From Pedobacter ureilyticus (GTDB lineage: Bacteria; Bacteroidota; Bacteroidia; Sphingobacteriales; Sphingobacteriaceae): a stretch of 64,000 nucleotides of DNA. A program made the position numbers and the translations under genes. The DNA lies in contig NZ_SSHJ01000006.1 of assembly GCF_005925345.1 (NCBI RefSeq), forward strand, positions 161,156 through 225,155. The letters run 5' to 3'. This document shows, one piece after another, positions 35,933-45,307 of the stretch. The notes beneath the pieces were generated by a model, which searched no databases, was not told the origin of the DNA, and worked only from the letters and a program-made list of their open reading frames with translations. Numbering within the stretch: the stretch's first letter is position 1; the number at the start of each line of letters is the position of its first letter.

Positions 35933-36487
35933 TTATCTGAAAAAAATATAGGAAAACGGATAACGAGTAGGCTGCTGTTTGATAGACTTGAACAGATTGA
36001 TTAAACTCATTGTAATTGCATAAAAGTACAACAACAAGAACAGAGGAAAACCCAAAGGGAAATAATAAATCATAAGTAAAATAGCCGGAAAACAAAAGAA
36101 AGACATGGTAAGCTGAAAATTCACGACTTGTTTTCCATGAAAATCATAATTTATCGAATCGTCTTTTTTAATCAACCATAAAACCCCAGGAAGAATAATA
36201 TTTAGCACAGGAAAAAACATTCCCGCTAGCGCTAAAGCATGAAAAGCGGGAGATAATTTATTTGCATTTGTAACAGTTTCAGACGTTGCACTAGGGTCAG
36301 CGCCTAGAAGATTCTCTACGTCCACCTCTAAACAATCAGCCAATATTTTAATGGTAGTTACGTGGGCCTCCACAATACCTTTTTCAATACGTTGAATAGT
36401 TCGTACACTTATCCCAGAAAGGTTCGATAATTGCTCTTGGCTTAACCCTTTCTTACGACGTAAGGCAGCTAATTTAGAAGTAAGCAT
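35933..36487 (-). CDS. XRE regulator fused to a DUF4870-like membrane domain
   Basis: 184 residues from the ATG at 36487. N-terminal HTH (LAALRRKKGLSQEQLSNLSG then SVRTIQRIEKG), a short linker, then about three membrane helices (residues ~80-170: VLNIILPGVLWLIKKDDSIN and onwards), resembling the DUF4870 (Tic20-like) domain. A membrane-tethered regulator is inferred; the signal is unknown. It is the first gene after the tRNA-Asn pair. Confidence 0.82.
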   Translation of the reverse strand: MLTSKLAALRRKKGLSQEQLSNLSGISVRTIQRIEKGIVEAHVTTIKILADCLEVDVENLLGADPSATSETVTNANKLSPAFHALALAGMFFPVLNIILPGVLWLIKKDDSINYDFHGKQVVNFQLTMSFFCFPAILLMIYYFPLGFPLFLLLYFYAITMSLINLFKSIKQQPTRYPFSYIFFR

Positions 36488-36661
36488 GCACAAATATAAA
36501 ACTTGTGAATTAAAATTAACGTTAACTTAGAAATCTTAAAGCCTTCTCCAGTTAGGCTAAAAATGGTTCCGATCCAAAGTTGCGCACGCAACTTAAATTT
36601 TAACGCACGCTTATCTAAAGTTTATTCCTAGTCCACAACTTTTGCACATGATCCGGTGGCA

Positions 36662-36729
36662 TATCGAAAACCTCAGGAAACAAGAAAGCCCTACCGGACA
36701 TGGTAAGGCTTATACTTGTAATGGCTCCC
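36662..36729. repeat. 68-bp duplicated block, copy 2
   Basis: Covers the terminator and the last five bases of tRNA-Asn. Differs from 33218-33285 at one base. Confidence 0.85.
36686..36712 (-). terminator. Terminator of tRNA-Asn copy 1
   Basis: Stem aagcc-tac with gta-ggctt, on the 3' side of the tRNA. A shorter form (36839-36862) follows the other tRNA. Confidence 0.6.
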
Positions 36730-36798
36730 TCTGCTGGGCTCGAACCAGCGACCCTCTGATTAACAGTCAGATGCTCTAACCAGCTGAGCTAAGAAGGA
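36725..36798 (-). tRNA. tRNA-Asn (GTT), copy 1
   Basis: 74 bases on the minus strand. Acceptor TCCTTCT pairs with AGAGGGA (one G-T), anticodon GTT in ctgttaa, T loop ggttcgagcc. CCA is not encoded. Confidence 0.96.
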
Positions 36799-36838
36799 AT
36801 TTTCCTCGAAAGGATGGTTAATCAATTTTTCAAATAAA

Positions 36839-36862
36839 AAGCCCTACTGCTGTAAGGCTTTT
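36839..36862 (-). terminator. Terminator of tRNA-Asn copy 2
   Basis: Stem aaagcc-tac with gta-ggcttt next to the tRNA 3' end, smaller than the one at 36686-36712. Confidence 0.55.
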
Positions 36863-36863
36863 G

Positions 36864-36937
36864 CTCCCTCTGCTGGGCTCGAACCAGCGACCCTCTGATT
36901 AACAGTCAGATGCTCTAACCAGCTGAGCTAAGAAGGA
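36864..36937 (-). tRNA. tRNA-Asn (GTT), copy 2
   Basis: The same 74-base sequence as copy 1. The two genes are in tandem, and copy 2 is transcribed first. Confidence 0.96.
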
Positions 36938-37079
36938 GTGCTGGTCTTTCCTAAAACGTAAGTAATGTTGTTTTCACTAAAACACCCTTGTTCGTTTTGG
37001 GAATGCAATATTAGGGCTTTTAAATTATTTATGCAATATTTGTAGCGAAAAAAAAGATAAAAATCATAAGATATAACGT

Positions 37080-38003
37080 ATGAGCCTGATAATCATAGGT
37101 ACTGTGGCTTTCGATGCCATTGAAACTCCTTTCGGAAAAACAGATAAAATTGTTGGTGGTGCCGCTACTTTCGCCAGTTTAGCTGCATCTTACTTTTATA
37201 ACCAAACAAAAATTGTTGCCGTTGTTGGCGATGATTTTAAAAAAGAGGATATCCAGACTTTAAATAACCACGGTGTAGATACCGAAGGTTTGCAAGTTAA
37301 AGAAGGTGAAAAATCTTTTTTCTGGAGTGGTAAATACCACAACGACATGAACAGCCGCGATACGTTAATTACCGAATTAAATGTATTGGAAAATTTCGAC
37401 CCGATTATTCCGGACAGCTACCAAGATTGCGAGTACTTGATGCTAGGCAACCTCACTCCTCAAATACAACAAACTGTAATTAAAAGGCTAAAAAACCGCC
37501 CTAAGTTAATTGTACTAGACACCATGAACTTTTGGATGGACATTATGATGGACGATCTATTAGAAACCATCAAAATGGTAGATGTATTGACCATCAACGA
37601 TTCTGAAGCACGCCAGTTATCTGGAGAATACTCTTTAGTGAAAGCAGCTAACAAAATCTTAACCATGGGGCCAAAATACCTGATCATTAAAAAAGGTGAG
37701 CACGGCGCTTTATTGTTCCACGAAGACAAAATCTTCTCTGCTCCTGCATTGCCATTAGCAGATGTTTTTGATCCAACTGGCGCAGGCGATACTTTTGCTG
37801 GCGGATTTATCGGCTACTTGGCAAAAGTAGGCACCATCAATTTCAACAACATGAAAAACGCTTTGATTTACGGTTCGGCCCTGGCTTCTTTCTGTGTAGA
37901 GAAATTCGGTACAGAAAGATTGTTAGATCTTAGCCAAGAAGAAATTACAGCCCGCTTGCAGCAATTTGTAAACTTAAGCAGCTTCGAGATCACTCAAAAT
38001 TAA
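37080..38003 (+). CDS. PfkB-family carbohydrate/nucleoside kinase
   Basis: 307 residues. GGAATFASLAA near the N-terminus is the first PfkB signature, and FDPTGAGDTFAGGFIGYLAK near residue 220 carries the catalytic aspartate and anion hole. The substrate (a sugar or nucleoside) cannot be told from sequence. It stands alone between the tRNAs and an AAA gene, in housekeeping-like composition. Confidence 0.93.
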   Translation: MSLIIIGTVAFDAIETPFGKTDKIVGGAATFASLAASYFYNQTKIVAVVGDDFKKEDIQTLNNHGVDTEGLQVKEGEKSFFWSGKYHNDMNSRDTLITELNVLENFDPIIPDSYQDCEYLMLGNLTPQIQQTVIKRLKNRPKLIVLDTMNFWMDIMMDDLLETIKMVDVLTINDSEARQLSGEYSLVKAANKILTMGPKYLIIKKGEHGALLFHEDKIFSAPALPLADVFDPTGAGDTFAGGFIGYLAKVGTINFNNMKNALIYGSALASFCVEKFGTERLLDLSQEEITARLQQFVNLSSFEITQN

Positions 38004-38173
38004 TTTTTCTAGCAGCGCAAATGCACTGCTACTAAATAAAGATAGTCCCGTTTTACGCTTTATCCCGACCTTGCGTCGGGATGCTCGCTACAACCGGGGC
38101 TATTTTTGTAAGTACCCTGCAAGAAACAACCATTCGCCCCGCCTTGGCACAAAAGATATTGCTATATTTAAGC

Positions 38174-38911
38174 ATGCCTTTTTTAAGTAACGTCAATTGT
38201 CAAATCCCTAGCGAAGCTTCGTACCCATTCAATATTCCATCTTTTAAAAACGGGATTAAGCTATCTTTACCCAGCAACGTCACTTTCTTTGTTGGCGAAA
38301 ACGGCTCTGGAAAATCAACCCTGTTAGAAGCCATAGCCGAAAGAATAGGTTTTAATTTGAGAGGCGGCAACAGAAATCACAATTTAAACAGCGGCTTAGG
38401 TTTTAACGGCTACGAAAGTCCATTAACGCAATCCATACAACTATCTTGGACACCACGCATCATCAACAAAGGATTTTTTATGCGTGCCGAAAGCTTCTTT
38501 AACTTTGCCAATTACATCGACGAATTAGCCGAAAACGATCGCAGCATTTACGATGGTTACGGCGGCAAGTCTTTGCATCATCAATCTCATGGCGAATCGT
38601 TTTTAGCCTTGTTCAACAACCAGTTCCAAGCAGGCATTTATATCCTCGATGAGCCCGAAGCAGCCTTATCTCCGGCCAGAATTTTAAGTTTCATGAACAT
38701 CATCAATAGTTTAGAACAAAGTGGCAGAGCACAGTTTATTATCGCCACGCATTCTCCTATACTTCTTTGCTATCCTAAAGCTACCATTTTTAATTTCGAT
38801 GAAAAAGGTATTACCCAAACGCACTACAAAGAAACTGAGCATTACCAGTTAACCAAAAATTTCTTGGAAAACCCTGAAGTTTATTTAAGACACCTTTTTA
38901 ACGAAGAATAG
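38174..38911 (+). CDS. AAA/ABC-like ATPase (AAA_21 type)
   Basis: About 245 residues from the ATG at 38174. An upstream ATG at 38081 lies inside a palindromic repeat and is less likely. Walker A: FFVGENGSGKSTLLEAIAER. The signature-like motif is SHGESFLALF, Walker B is GIYILDEPEAALSP, and the H-loop is IIATHSPIL. Such stand-alone proteins are widespread in bacteria and of unknown function. There is no partner gene typical of defence systems beside it. Confidence 0.88.
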   Translation: MPFLSNVNCQIPSEASYPFNIPSFKNGIKLSLPSNVTFFVGENGSGKSTLLEAIAERIGFNLRGGNRNHNLNSGLGFNGYESPLTQSIQLSWTPRIINKGFFMRAESFFNFANYIDELAENDRSIYDGYGGKSLHHQSHGESFLALFNNQFQAGIYILDEPEAALSPARILSFMNIINSLEQSGRAQFIIATHSPILLCYPKATIFNFDEKGITQTHYKETEHYQLTKNFLENPEVYLRHLFNEE

Positions 38912-38912
38912 A

Positions 38913-39149
38913 CTAAATACTTAAAACACCTACCTTTTCAAATTTCTCAAAAACGGTATCTGTATGAGGGGCATCGGCAAGTTCCTCGGTCAAGTCCTGC
39001 CCTGCCCAATGTTCGTAATGTTTGCCATTTTTCCATAGCCTACTTTCGGTTACATCGTAGATAATGCCTTTAAAGGCAACCCAAATCTGCGGTTTATCTT
39101 GCCCGTTACGTAAGGCCAGCTGTTGTTTGGTGTAAACTTGCAATTCCAC
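38913..39149 (-). CDS. Cytochrome b5-like heme/steroid-binding domain protein
   Basis: 78 residues from a GTG start that overlaps the upstream gene's stop by one base. AFKGIIYDVTESRLWKNGKH and the later HYEHWAGQDLTEELADAPH carry the candidate heme-ligand histidines of small cytochrome b5-like domains. Cytoplasmic, probably translationally coupled to the membrane gene ahead of it. Confidence 0.85.
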   Translation of the reverse strand: MELQVYTKQQLALRNGQDKPQIWVAFKGIIYDVTESRLWKNGKHYEHWAGQDLTEELADAPHTDTVFEKFEKVGVLSI

Positions 39150-39826
39150 TATTGGGCTTTTCGGCTTTTAAAAAACTCGAACATATAAATGCTAACTAAT
39201 AACATAGATAAGGCCATGAAATAGGTTTCTATGGGAATTTTGACCACATTCATTCCTGTAACTTGATGTTTAGCGATTAATAAAGTTTCGCTCCAAAACA
39301 AAAATCCGTAGACGATATAAAATGGGATTAACATTAAAACAAAAGCCCTGTAAGCTCGGTACATAAACCTTAACCTACCTACATATTCGATTAAGAATAA
39401 CGAAATTAAAAGTGTAGCAAAAGTGGACAATGTGTACCACTTAGGATAACCAAAAAATAAAAAAGCAACACACAGCCCCAACAATAAATTACTTACGGCT
39501 AAGCTATACTTCTGCAAATCGTTATTGGGAAATTTAACATTGAAATAGCTATTCACACTTATCGCTGCAAAGCTAAAGCTGAAATAAAGTAGATATTGCT
39601 CTAAAGGAACGTCTCTAAAAACAACGCCAATGGTATTATTTGTATCAAATGCTACCACATTGAGTAATCGGAGCACAACAATTATTGTAGCAAACACAAT
39701 TGCCGAAACTAAGCTTGCTCCTAAAGTGGCTTTAAAATTACCATCCTTAAATATCTTTTTATCTAAATGGAAAATTATTGGCGGTATGAAAAGCCCTAGC
39801 GCTAATAAAAGGAAAGTAAACTTCAT
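39149..39826 (-). CDS. Lycopene-cyclase-domain membrane protein (CrtYc/d-like)
   Basis: 225 residues with about seven hydrophobic helices. The repeated pattern around RDVPLEQYLLYFSFSFA and IPIETYFMALSMLL matches heterodimeric-type lycopene cyclase domains (PxE-x-Y/F). No other carotenoid gene is near, so a role in carotenoid cyclisation is only inferred. It overlaps the cytochrome b5-like gene at the stop. Confidence 0.78.
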   Translation of the reverse strand: MKFTFLLLALGLFIPPIIFHLDKKIFKDGNFKATLGASLVSAIVFATIIVVLRLLNVVAFDTNNTIGVVFRDVPLEQYLLYFSFSFAAISVNSYFNVKFPNNDLQKYSLAVSNLLLGLCVAFLFFGYPKWYTLSTFATLLISLFLIEYVGRLRFMYRAYRAFVLMLIPFYIVYGFLFWSETLLIAKHQVTGMNVVKIPIETYFMALSMLLVSIYMFEFFKSRKAQ

Positions 39827-40070
39827 TATGTTGTGGTATTATTCCGCAAAAGTAGGGTTTTATTAGTTTATTGGCTGCCTAGATTTTTGGACGGCTAGAA
39901 TTCTTTTATACCAAACACTACTGAGCACAAAGCAGCTACAAGACTACTAAAAATAACGATACTAATTGTAAAAAAAAACCGACAGCTATCGGATCGGCAT
40001 GGCGAGGCAACCAAGGCCAGCTGCTCAAAAAATTATTTCTAAATAAATTTATCAGTAAAGCCATACAACA

Positions 40071-40208
40071 AAAAGAGGCTGCCTCAAAAGTCGCTCGTCA
40101 TCTCGAACGTTAGAGAGAGATCTGCTTCAGAAGTGCTTCTGAAAGAGATTTCTCCTCCTTTGATCGTCGAAATGACGGCATTATTTTACTTTTGAGACAG
40201 CCTCTTTT
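40071..40208. mobile_element. MITE-like palindromic element, copy 2
   Basis: 21-bp terminal repeats (40071-40091, 40188-40208; one mismatch) around the same body as the 2368-2509 element, in reverse orientation. The two cores are identical as far as I could compare them. It lies just after the 3' end of the ECF sigma gene, in the 39827-40223 gap. Confidence 0.75.
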
Positions 40209-40223
40209 GATGTCTTTTAACGC

Positions 40224-40739
40224 TTAAGCTCTGTCAACAGAGTAGTTTTTTAGGTATTTTTTCAATTGTCCTCTAGCAACGTGAATTCTAGTTTTCACTG
40301 TACCAATTGGGATATTTAATTCTTCGGCAATTTCATGATATTTAAAGCCTTCGAAATATTTAATGAACGGGATGTAATACTCTGGAGCTAAAGAGTCTAA
40401 CGCTTTATTGATATCTTTTAATACAAACTTACTTTCAACACCGTTGTTGGTAGCACTATAATGTAAATTGGCATAAGTAATGTCATCGCTCTGCGTAATT
40501 AAGGCATTTGTTTTTACCAAACGTCTGTAGTTGTTGATAAAAGTATTACGCATAATGGTAAACAACCATCCTTTTAAATTAGTGCCTTCTTTAAACTTAC
40601 TGTAATATGTTACGGCTTTTAGCATGGTGTCCTGCACCAAATCATTCGCATCTTCTAGGTCTTTAGTAAAATTTAAAGCAAATGACTTTAATGAGGTAGA
40701 GTAATCGTTTAGTTGTTCGTTAAATTGCAGCTGTGTCAT
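40224..40739 (-). CDS. ECF-type RNA polymerase sigma factor
   Basis: 171 residues. Region 2 includes DANDLVQDTMLKAVTYYSKF and NLKGWLFTIMRNTFINNYRR; region 4 includes YIPFIKYFEGFKYHEIAEEL and IPIGTVKTRIHVARGQLKKY. A stand-alone ECF sigma without an adjacent anti-sigma gene, as is common in Bacteroidota. Its regulon is not shown here. Confidence 0.94.
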   Translation of the reverse strand: MTQLQFNEQLNDYSTSLKSFALNFTKDLEDANDLVQDTMLKAVTYYSKFKEGTNLKGWLFTIMRNTFINNYRRLVKTNALITQSDDITYANLHYSATNNGVESKFVLKDINKALDSLAPEYYIPFIKYFEGFKYHEIAEELNIPIGTVKTRIHVARGQLKKYLKNYSVDRA

Positions 40740-40889
40740 ATTCTTAGTTTTTAGTTAATAAAAAGAACAGATGCTAGATGGGAGGCAACTGTTATAGTTA
40801 CGTGAATTAATACAACTATAATACCAAAATGGCAAAAGCTGGGCTTTAAAATTTAAAAAACTTAAAAAACCACGCAAAAAAGCTCTAAA

Positions 40890-41903
40890 CTAAAAGATAT
40901 TTACTTCTCTTTCTAAAAGCACTCCAAATTTTTGTTGTACAGTATTGATTATTTTTTCTGAAAATCTGTACACTTCCTGTCCTGTAGCGCCACCATGGTT
41001 CACCAACACTAGCGCCTGATTTTTCCAAGTACCGGTATTACCCTCTACTACGCCTTTAAATCCACAAGCCTCAATTAACCAGCCCGCAGCCAACTTTACC
41101 CTTCCATCTGGAGCGGGATAATGTGGTATATCCGGAAATTGCGCCAACAAATCATCAAATACTTGCCGACTTATGATAGGGTTTTTAAAGAAACTACCGG
41201 CGTTACCAATGGTGCTCGGATCTGGCAACTTGCTCACACGAATTGCTGCTACAACCTCAGAAACATCGGCAATAGTGGGTGTAGTAATTCCTCTACGCTC
41301 TAGCTCGGCGTTAATGGCACCATAATGTGTTTGTAACTTAGCAGTACGAGACAGCCTATAGGTTACCGCAGTAACAATGAACTGACCTTTTAATTTACCC
41401 TTGAATACACTTTCGCGGTAAGCAAAGCCACAATCGGCTTTTGAAAAAGTTTTTATTTGCCCTGTAGCAATCTCAAAAGCGGTACAACTTTCAAATACAT
41501 CTTTAATTTCTACGCCGTAGGCACCAATGTTTTGTATGGGCGATGCCCCCACAGTGCCGGGTATAAGTGTTAGGTTCTCTATGCCCGCATATTTATTGGC
41601 TACACAATACTTAACCAAACTATCCCAAACCTCCCCAGCTCCTGCGGTTACCAAAATATCATTGCCATCTTCTTTAACATCAATACCTTTGATACTTATT
41701 TTTACCACAAGCCCATCGTAATCTTTAGTAAACAACATATTGCTGCCGCCACCCAGTACCAATAACTTATTTTCTTTTACTGCCTGATTTGAAAAAACCT
41801 CTAAAAGATCGGCTTCCGAAAAAATCTCGACATATAGTTTAGCATTTACATCTACTCCAAATGTATTCAGTTGTTTTAAAGCGTAATTTTCTAAAAGAGG
41901 CAT
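40890..41903 (-). CDS. murB: UDP-N-acetylenolpyruvoylglucosamine reductase
   Basis: About 337 residues from the ATG at 41903; an upstream in-frame start at 41975 adds sequence not seen in the family. MurB reduces the enolpyruvyl group to make UDP-MurNAc, using FAD. Visible: FAD-binding LLVLGGGSNMLFTKDYDGLV, GTVGASPIQNIGAYGVEI, FAYRESVFK, and the active-site region PSTIGNAGSFFKNPIIS. The length suits the type I (E. coli-like) enzyme. Confidence 0.96.
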   Translation of the reverse strand: MPLLENYALKQLNTFGVDVNAKLYVEIFSEADLLEVFSNQAVKENKLLVLGGGSNMLFTKDYDGLVVKISIKGIDVKEDGNDILVTAGAGEVWDSLVKYCVANKYAGIENLTLIPGTVGASPIQNIGAYGVEIKDVFESCTAFEIATGQIKTFSKADCGFAYRESVFKGKLKGQFIVTAVTYRLSRTAKLQTHYGAINAELERRGITTPTIADVSEVVAAIRVSKLPDPSTIGNAGSFFKNPIISRQVFDDLLAQFPDIPHYPAPDGRVKLAAGWLIEACGFKGVVEGNTGTWKNQALVLVNHGGATGQEVYRFSEKIINTVQQKFGVLLEREVNIF

Positions 41904-42041
41904 AAGACTGTATTTTATTGCAAATGTACTAATGATTTGCAAACTTGGACTAAGATACAATGCGTTGTATTGCACATCAATTCAGTAAACAGCAATTGTC
42001 TTTAAAATGTAAATTACCAGAAAACTAAAAAATAATTGTTA

Positions 42042-42069
42042 GGAAACTTTTTGATTAAAAAAAGTTTCC
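42042..42069. promoter_or_regulatory. Palindromic operator for the TetR-type regulator
   Basis: GGAAACTTTTT (42042-42052), 6 bases, then AAAAAGTTTCC (42059-42069): perfect 11-bp arms. It fills the space between the -33 TTTG (to 42053) and the -7 TAGTTTTG (42071-42078), so a bound repressor would block the promoter. Confidence 0.7.
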
Positions 42070-42078
42070 ATAGTTTTG
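42048..42078 (+). promoter_or_regulatory. Promoter of the efflux operon
   Basis: TTTTTG (42048-42053), 17 bases, TAGTTTTG (42071-42078): close to the Bacteroidota consensus, with the palindrome overlaid. Confidence 0.65.
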
Positions 42079-42105
42079 CGGCAGGATTTTGAGAGGAAAT
42101 AACAA

Positions 42106-42744
42106 TTGGAAGTAAGAGATTATATTATAAACGAAGCGGATAAGCTTTTTTGCCAATATGGTTTTAAAAGTGTGACAATGGATGATATTGCCAAACATCT
42201 AGGCATATCGAAAAAGACAATCTATCAGAACTTTAAAGATAAGAACGAATTGATTAACATTCTTATTAAGGACAGGATTGTAAATCAAGATCTGCAGATG
42301 AATGATTGTTTTGCAAAATCTGAAAATGCAGTACAAGAGTTATACTTGGGCATGCAGGATATGGATTACTTTTTGGCCACCATGAACCCAATGCTTTTTT
42401 ACGACCTACAAAAATATCATCAAGAAGCATGGTTAAAATTTGTTGCTTTTAAAGAGAAAGAAATTGGCAAAAAGATTATAGAAAACCTGGAAAGAGGAAA
42501 AAAAGAAGGACTTTACAGGCAAGAACTTAATGTAGAAATTATTGCGAGAATGAGATTAGATCAGGTAGATGTAGTTTTTACGCAAAATGGCCACTACGAC
42601 ATCAAGAAAAACAGCTTATCAAACATAATGGTAGAAATAACTCGTCATTTTTTATACGGAATTTGTAACAATGAAGGCATTAAGTTAATCCATAAATACG
42701 ATGCAGAAGTTCTAAAATTAAAAGACACCGAAAAAAGCATTTAA
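42106..42744 (+). CDS. TetR/AcrR-family repressor
   Basis: 212 residues starting at a TTG with a nearby agagga SD-like sequence. The TetR HTH is clear: FKSVTMDDIAKHLGISKKTI then YQNFKDKNELI (~residues 18-50). The C-terminal helical part senses an unknown ligand. First gene of the tolC/mfp/rnd cluster, so it probably represses it through the 42042-42069 operator, including itself. Confidence 0.92.
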   Translation: MEVRDYIINEADKLFCQYGFKSVTMDDIAKHLGISKKTIYQNFKDKNELINILIKDRIVNQDLQMNDCFAKSENAVQELYLGMQDMDYFLATMNPMLFYDLQKYHQEAWLKFVAFKEKEIGKKIIENLERGKKEGLYRQELNVEIIARMRLDQVDVVFTQNGHYDIKKNSLSNIMVEITRHFLYGICNNEGIKLIHKYDAEVLKLKDTEKSI

Positions 42745-42784
42745 TTAACACTAAAATCACCCAAAAATTAATAATTAATTAACT

Positions 42785-44125
42785 ATGTTTAGAATAAAAA
42801 CGGCAAAGCTAACATTACTGCTGATGATCAGCATTGGTTTGCCAGCGTTAAGTGTTGCCCAACAACCTTTAACGCTAAAAGAGGCGTTAAAATATGCTTT
42901 AGAAAACAATGCTGCTGCTAAAAAAGCGGTATTAGAAATTGACAAAGGCAAGTTTAAAACGCAAGAAGTTAGAGCACAAGCTTTGCCACAAATTACGGGC
43001 AACGCAGGCTTAACTTACAATGCAATTATAGGACAGTTGGTAGCCAATTTTAATGGCACAACCCAATCGTTTCCAATGGGACAATCATGGGTATCTGTTG
43101 CCGGAGTTCAGCTGTCTCAACAATTATTTAACCAACAGGTATTTACTGGTTTGCAAGCCGCTAAATCTAGCGAAGCTTATTACAGATTAAATGCACAGCT
43201 CACTCAAGAGCAGGTAATTGAGCAGGTAGCCAACAACTATTATCAAGTATTGGTAAACAGGCAACAATTAAACGTAATTGATACCAATATTAAAAATGTG
43301 AAAGTAGTTGAAAAAATTATTGCCAACCAATATCAAAATGGCTTAGCTAAAAAAATTGATGTTGACCGTATCAAAGTTAACTTAACCAATTTAACTACGC
43401 AAAGAGCCGAGGCTGAAAATGGCATTACCATGCTAGAAAACCAATTGAAGTTTGCCATGGGAATGTCTGTTAATACGCCAATTACGCTTCCCTCTTCTGA
43501 ATTAACCGAAGTTAATCAAAATCCACTTTTGGCAGATACTTTAAACTTGGGTTCGAGAACAGAAATGAAATTGTTGGATGTACAAGGCAAACTGCTAAAT
43601 CTGCAACGCAAAGCTTATGTTTCCGAATACTACCCTACGCTTGCATTAACTGCAAACTACAACTATAACAGTCAATCAAATGGTTTCGATTTTTTAACTT
43701 CTAACCGTAATGCCATTGGTTATGATGCCTCTGCTATTGGTTTGACTTTACGTGTTCCTATTTTCAACGGTTTTTTAACTCGCTCTAAAGTTAGACAAGC
43801 AGATGTGGAAATTAAACAATACGAGGTTGACCGAAGAGAAACTGCTAACTCTTTAAACATGGCTTACGAAAATGCTAAAATTCAGTTGCGCAATAGTTTA
43901 AACACTATCAATTCTCAGAAGAAAAATGCTGAACTCGCCAATGAAATTTATGTAAGCACTCAAAATAACTACAATAACGGCTTGGCATCGTTAACAGATT
44001 TACTGGAAACAGAAAACTCCTTAACGCAAGCTCAAAACAGCTACACACAAGCGCTATTGAATTACAAAATTGCCGAAATACAATTGATTAAATCTAAAGG
44101 AGAGATCAAAACTTTAGCACAATAA
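42785..44125 (+). CDS. TolC-family outer-membrane efflux protein
   Basis: 446 residues with a signal peptide (LMISIGLPALSVAQ). Two coiled-coil halves are typical: LTLKEALKYALENNAAAKKA near the start and the C-terminal ELANEIYVSTQNNYNNGLAS then LTDLLETENSLTQAQ. Forms the exit duct of a tripartite pump with the next two genes, all in one operon after the regulator. Confidence 0.95.
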   Translation: MFRIKTAKLTLLLMISIGLPALSVAQQPLTLKEALKYALENNAAAKKAVLEIDKGKFKTQEVRAQALPQITGNAGLTYNAIIGQLVANFNGTTQSFPMGQSWVSVAGVQLSQQLFNQQVFTGLQAAKSSEAYYRLNAQLTQEQVIEQVANNYYQVLVNRQQLNVIDTNIKNVKVVEKIIANQYQNGLAKKIDVDRIKVNLTNLTTQRAEAENGITMLENQLKFAMGMSVNTPITLPSSELTEVNQNPLLADTLNLGSRTEMKLLDVQGKLLNLQRKAYVSEYYPTLALTANYNYNSQSNGFDFLTSNRNAIGYDASAIGLTLRVPIFNGFLTRSKVRQADVEIKQYEVDRRETANSLNMAYENAKIQLRNSLNTINSQKKNAELANEIYVSTQNNYNNGLASLTDLLETENSLTQAQNSYTQALLNYKIAEIQLIKSKGEIKTLAQ

Positions 44126-44162
44126 ACTAACAGATAGAAGAAATTTACAAAGAAATAAACTG

Positions 44163-45230
44163 ATGAAAAGAGTAATTACCATAATTATTGTAGTGCTTGT
44201 AGTTTTAGCTGCAATTGGCTACGTGTTAAATAACAATAAGAAGAAAGCACAGGAAACTACCGACTTTATCGCTAAAGGTAGTGGTGCGGTTGCGGTAAAA
44301 GTTGCCAACGTAGAGCGCAAAGAAATTAACTTAGATTTTACCGCAAACGGAAATTTTGCTGCAAACCAAGAGCTCAACTTCTTATCAGAAAATGCTGGTC
44401 GTGTGAGTAAGATATTTGTAGATGAGGGCGATCGTGTGAGCAAAGGTCAAGTTTTGGCTCGTATAGATGCTGAAATTATCAACACAGATAGAGAAACAGC
44501 AGAAGCTACTTATCAAAACGCACTAAAAGACGAAGCTAGATACCAAAGTTCTTACGCTACTGGTGGTGTTACGCAACAACAACTAGATCAGGCTAAATTA
44601 GCTACTCAAAATGCTAAACTACGCTTACAAGCTTCGCAAAGAAGATTAAGCGATGCTAATATCAAATCTCCAATTAATGGTATCGTAAACAAAAGATACA
44701 TTGAGGTTGGTGCTTTTGTAACTGCACAAGGTACACAGTTATTTGAACTGGTTGATGTTTCTAAATTGAAACTGAAAGTAAACGTGAACGAAGGTCAAGT
44801 AGCTAATTTAAAAGTTGGCAATACGGTTGAAATTCAATCATCGGTTTTCCCTACGGAGAAATTTTCTGGTAAGATTTCATTCATTGCAGCAAAAGCTGAT
44901 GAAACCTTAAACTTCCCTATCGAAATTGAAGTGGCCAATAATACCAACAACAGCCTGAAAGCCGGAATGTACGGCACAGCTGTATTCAAATTCCCTAAAC
45001 AGGCACCAGCTATTTTGGTTCCACGTACTTCTTTTGTGGGCAGTGTAAGCAGCAACGAGGTTTATGTACTTAACAAAGAGAAAAATACAGCTGAAACTCG
45101 TAAAGTAGTTACCGGACGTATTTTAGGTGAAAGTGTAGAAGTTTTGGAAGGCCTGAAAGAAGGAGAAACAGTGATTACAAGTGGCCAAATTAACTTAACA
45201 GAAGGCACGCCAGTTACGATTATTAAATAA
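44163..45230 (+). CDS. RND efflux periplasmic adaptor (membrane fusion protein)
   Basis: 355 residues with an N-terminal membrane anchor (residues ~4-22). Lipoyl-type half-motifs are at FLSENAGRVSKIFVDEGDRV and SDANIKSPINGIVNKRYIEV, with a helical hairpin between (LATQNAKLRLQASQRR), then a barrel domain and the C-terminal MP domain (LKEGETVITSGQINLTEGTP). It links the TolC duct to the RND pump. Confidence 0.95.
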   Translation: MKRVITIIIVVLVVLAAIGYVLNNNKKKAQETTDFIAKGSGAVAVKVANVERKEINLDFTANGNFAANQELNFLSENAGRVSKIFVDEGDRVSKGQVLARIDAEIINTDRETAEATYQNALKDEARYQSSYATGGVTQQQLDQAKLATQNAKLRLQASQRRLSDANIKSPINGIVNKRYIEVGAFVTAQGTQLFELVDVSKLKLKVNVNEGQVANLKVGNTVEIQSSVFPTEKFSGKISFIAAKADETLNFPIEIEVANNTNNSLKAGMYGTAVFKFPKQAPAILVPRTSFVGSVSSNEVYVLNKEKNTAETRKVVTGRILGESVEVLEGLKEGETVITSGQINLTEGTPVTIIK

Positions 45231-45307
45231 AAAATAGATTTGAGATACGAGATTTGAGACTGGTTCTCATATCTCATATCTAACTTCTCATATCTCAATA
45301 CATTAAA

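Noticed and set aside
33218..36729. Proven integrative island
   Set aside because: Direct repeats at a tRNA fit one, but no integrase or mobility gene is inside, so I report only the repeat.
38081..38173. Upstream ATG for the AAA ATPase
   Set aside because: It lies in a palindromic repeat (gtcccgttttacgctttatccc type), so the ATG at 38174 is more likely.
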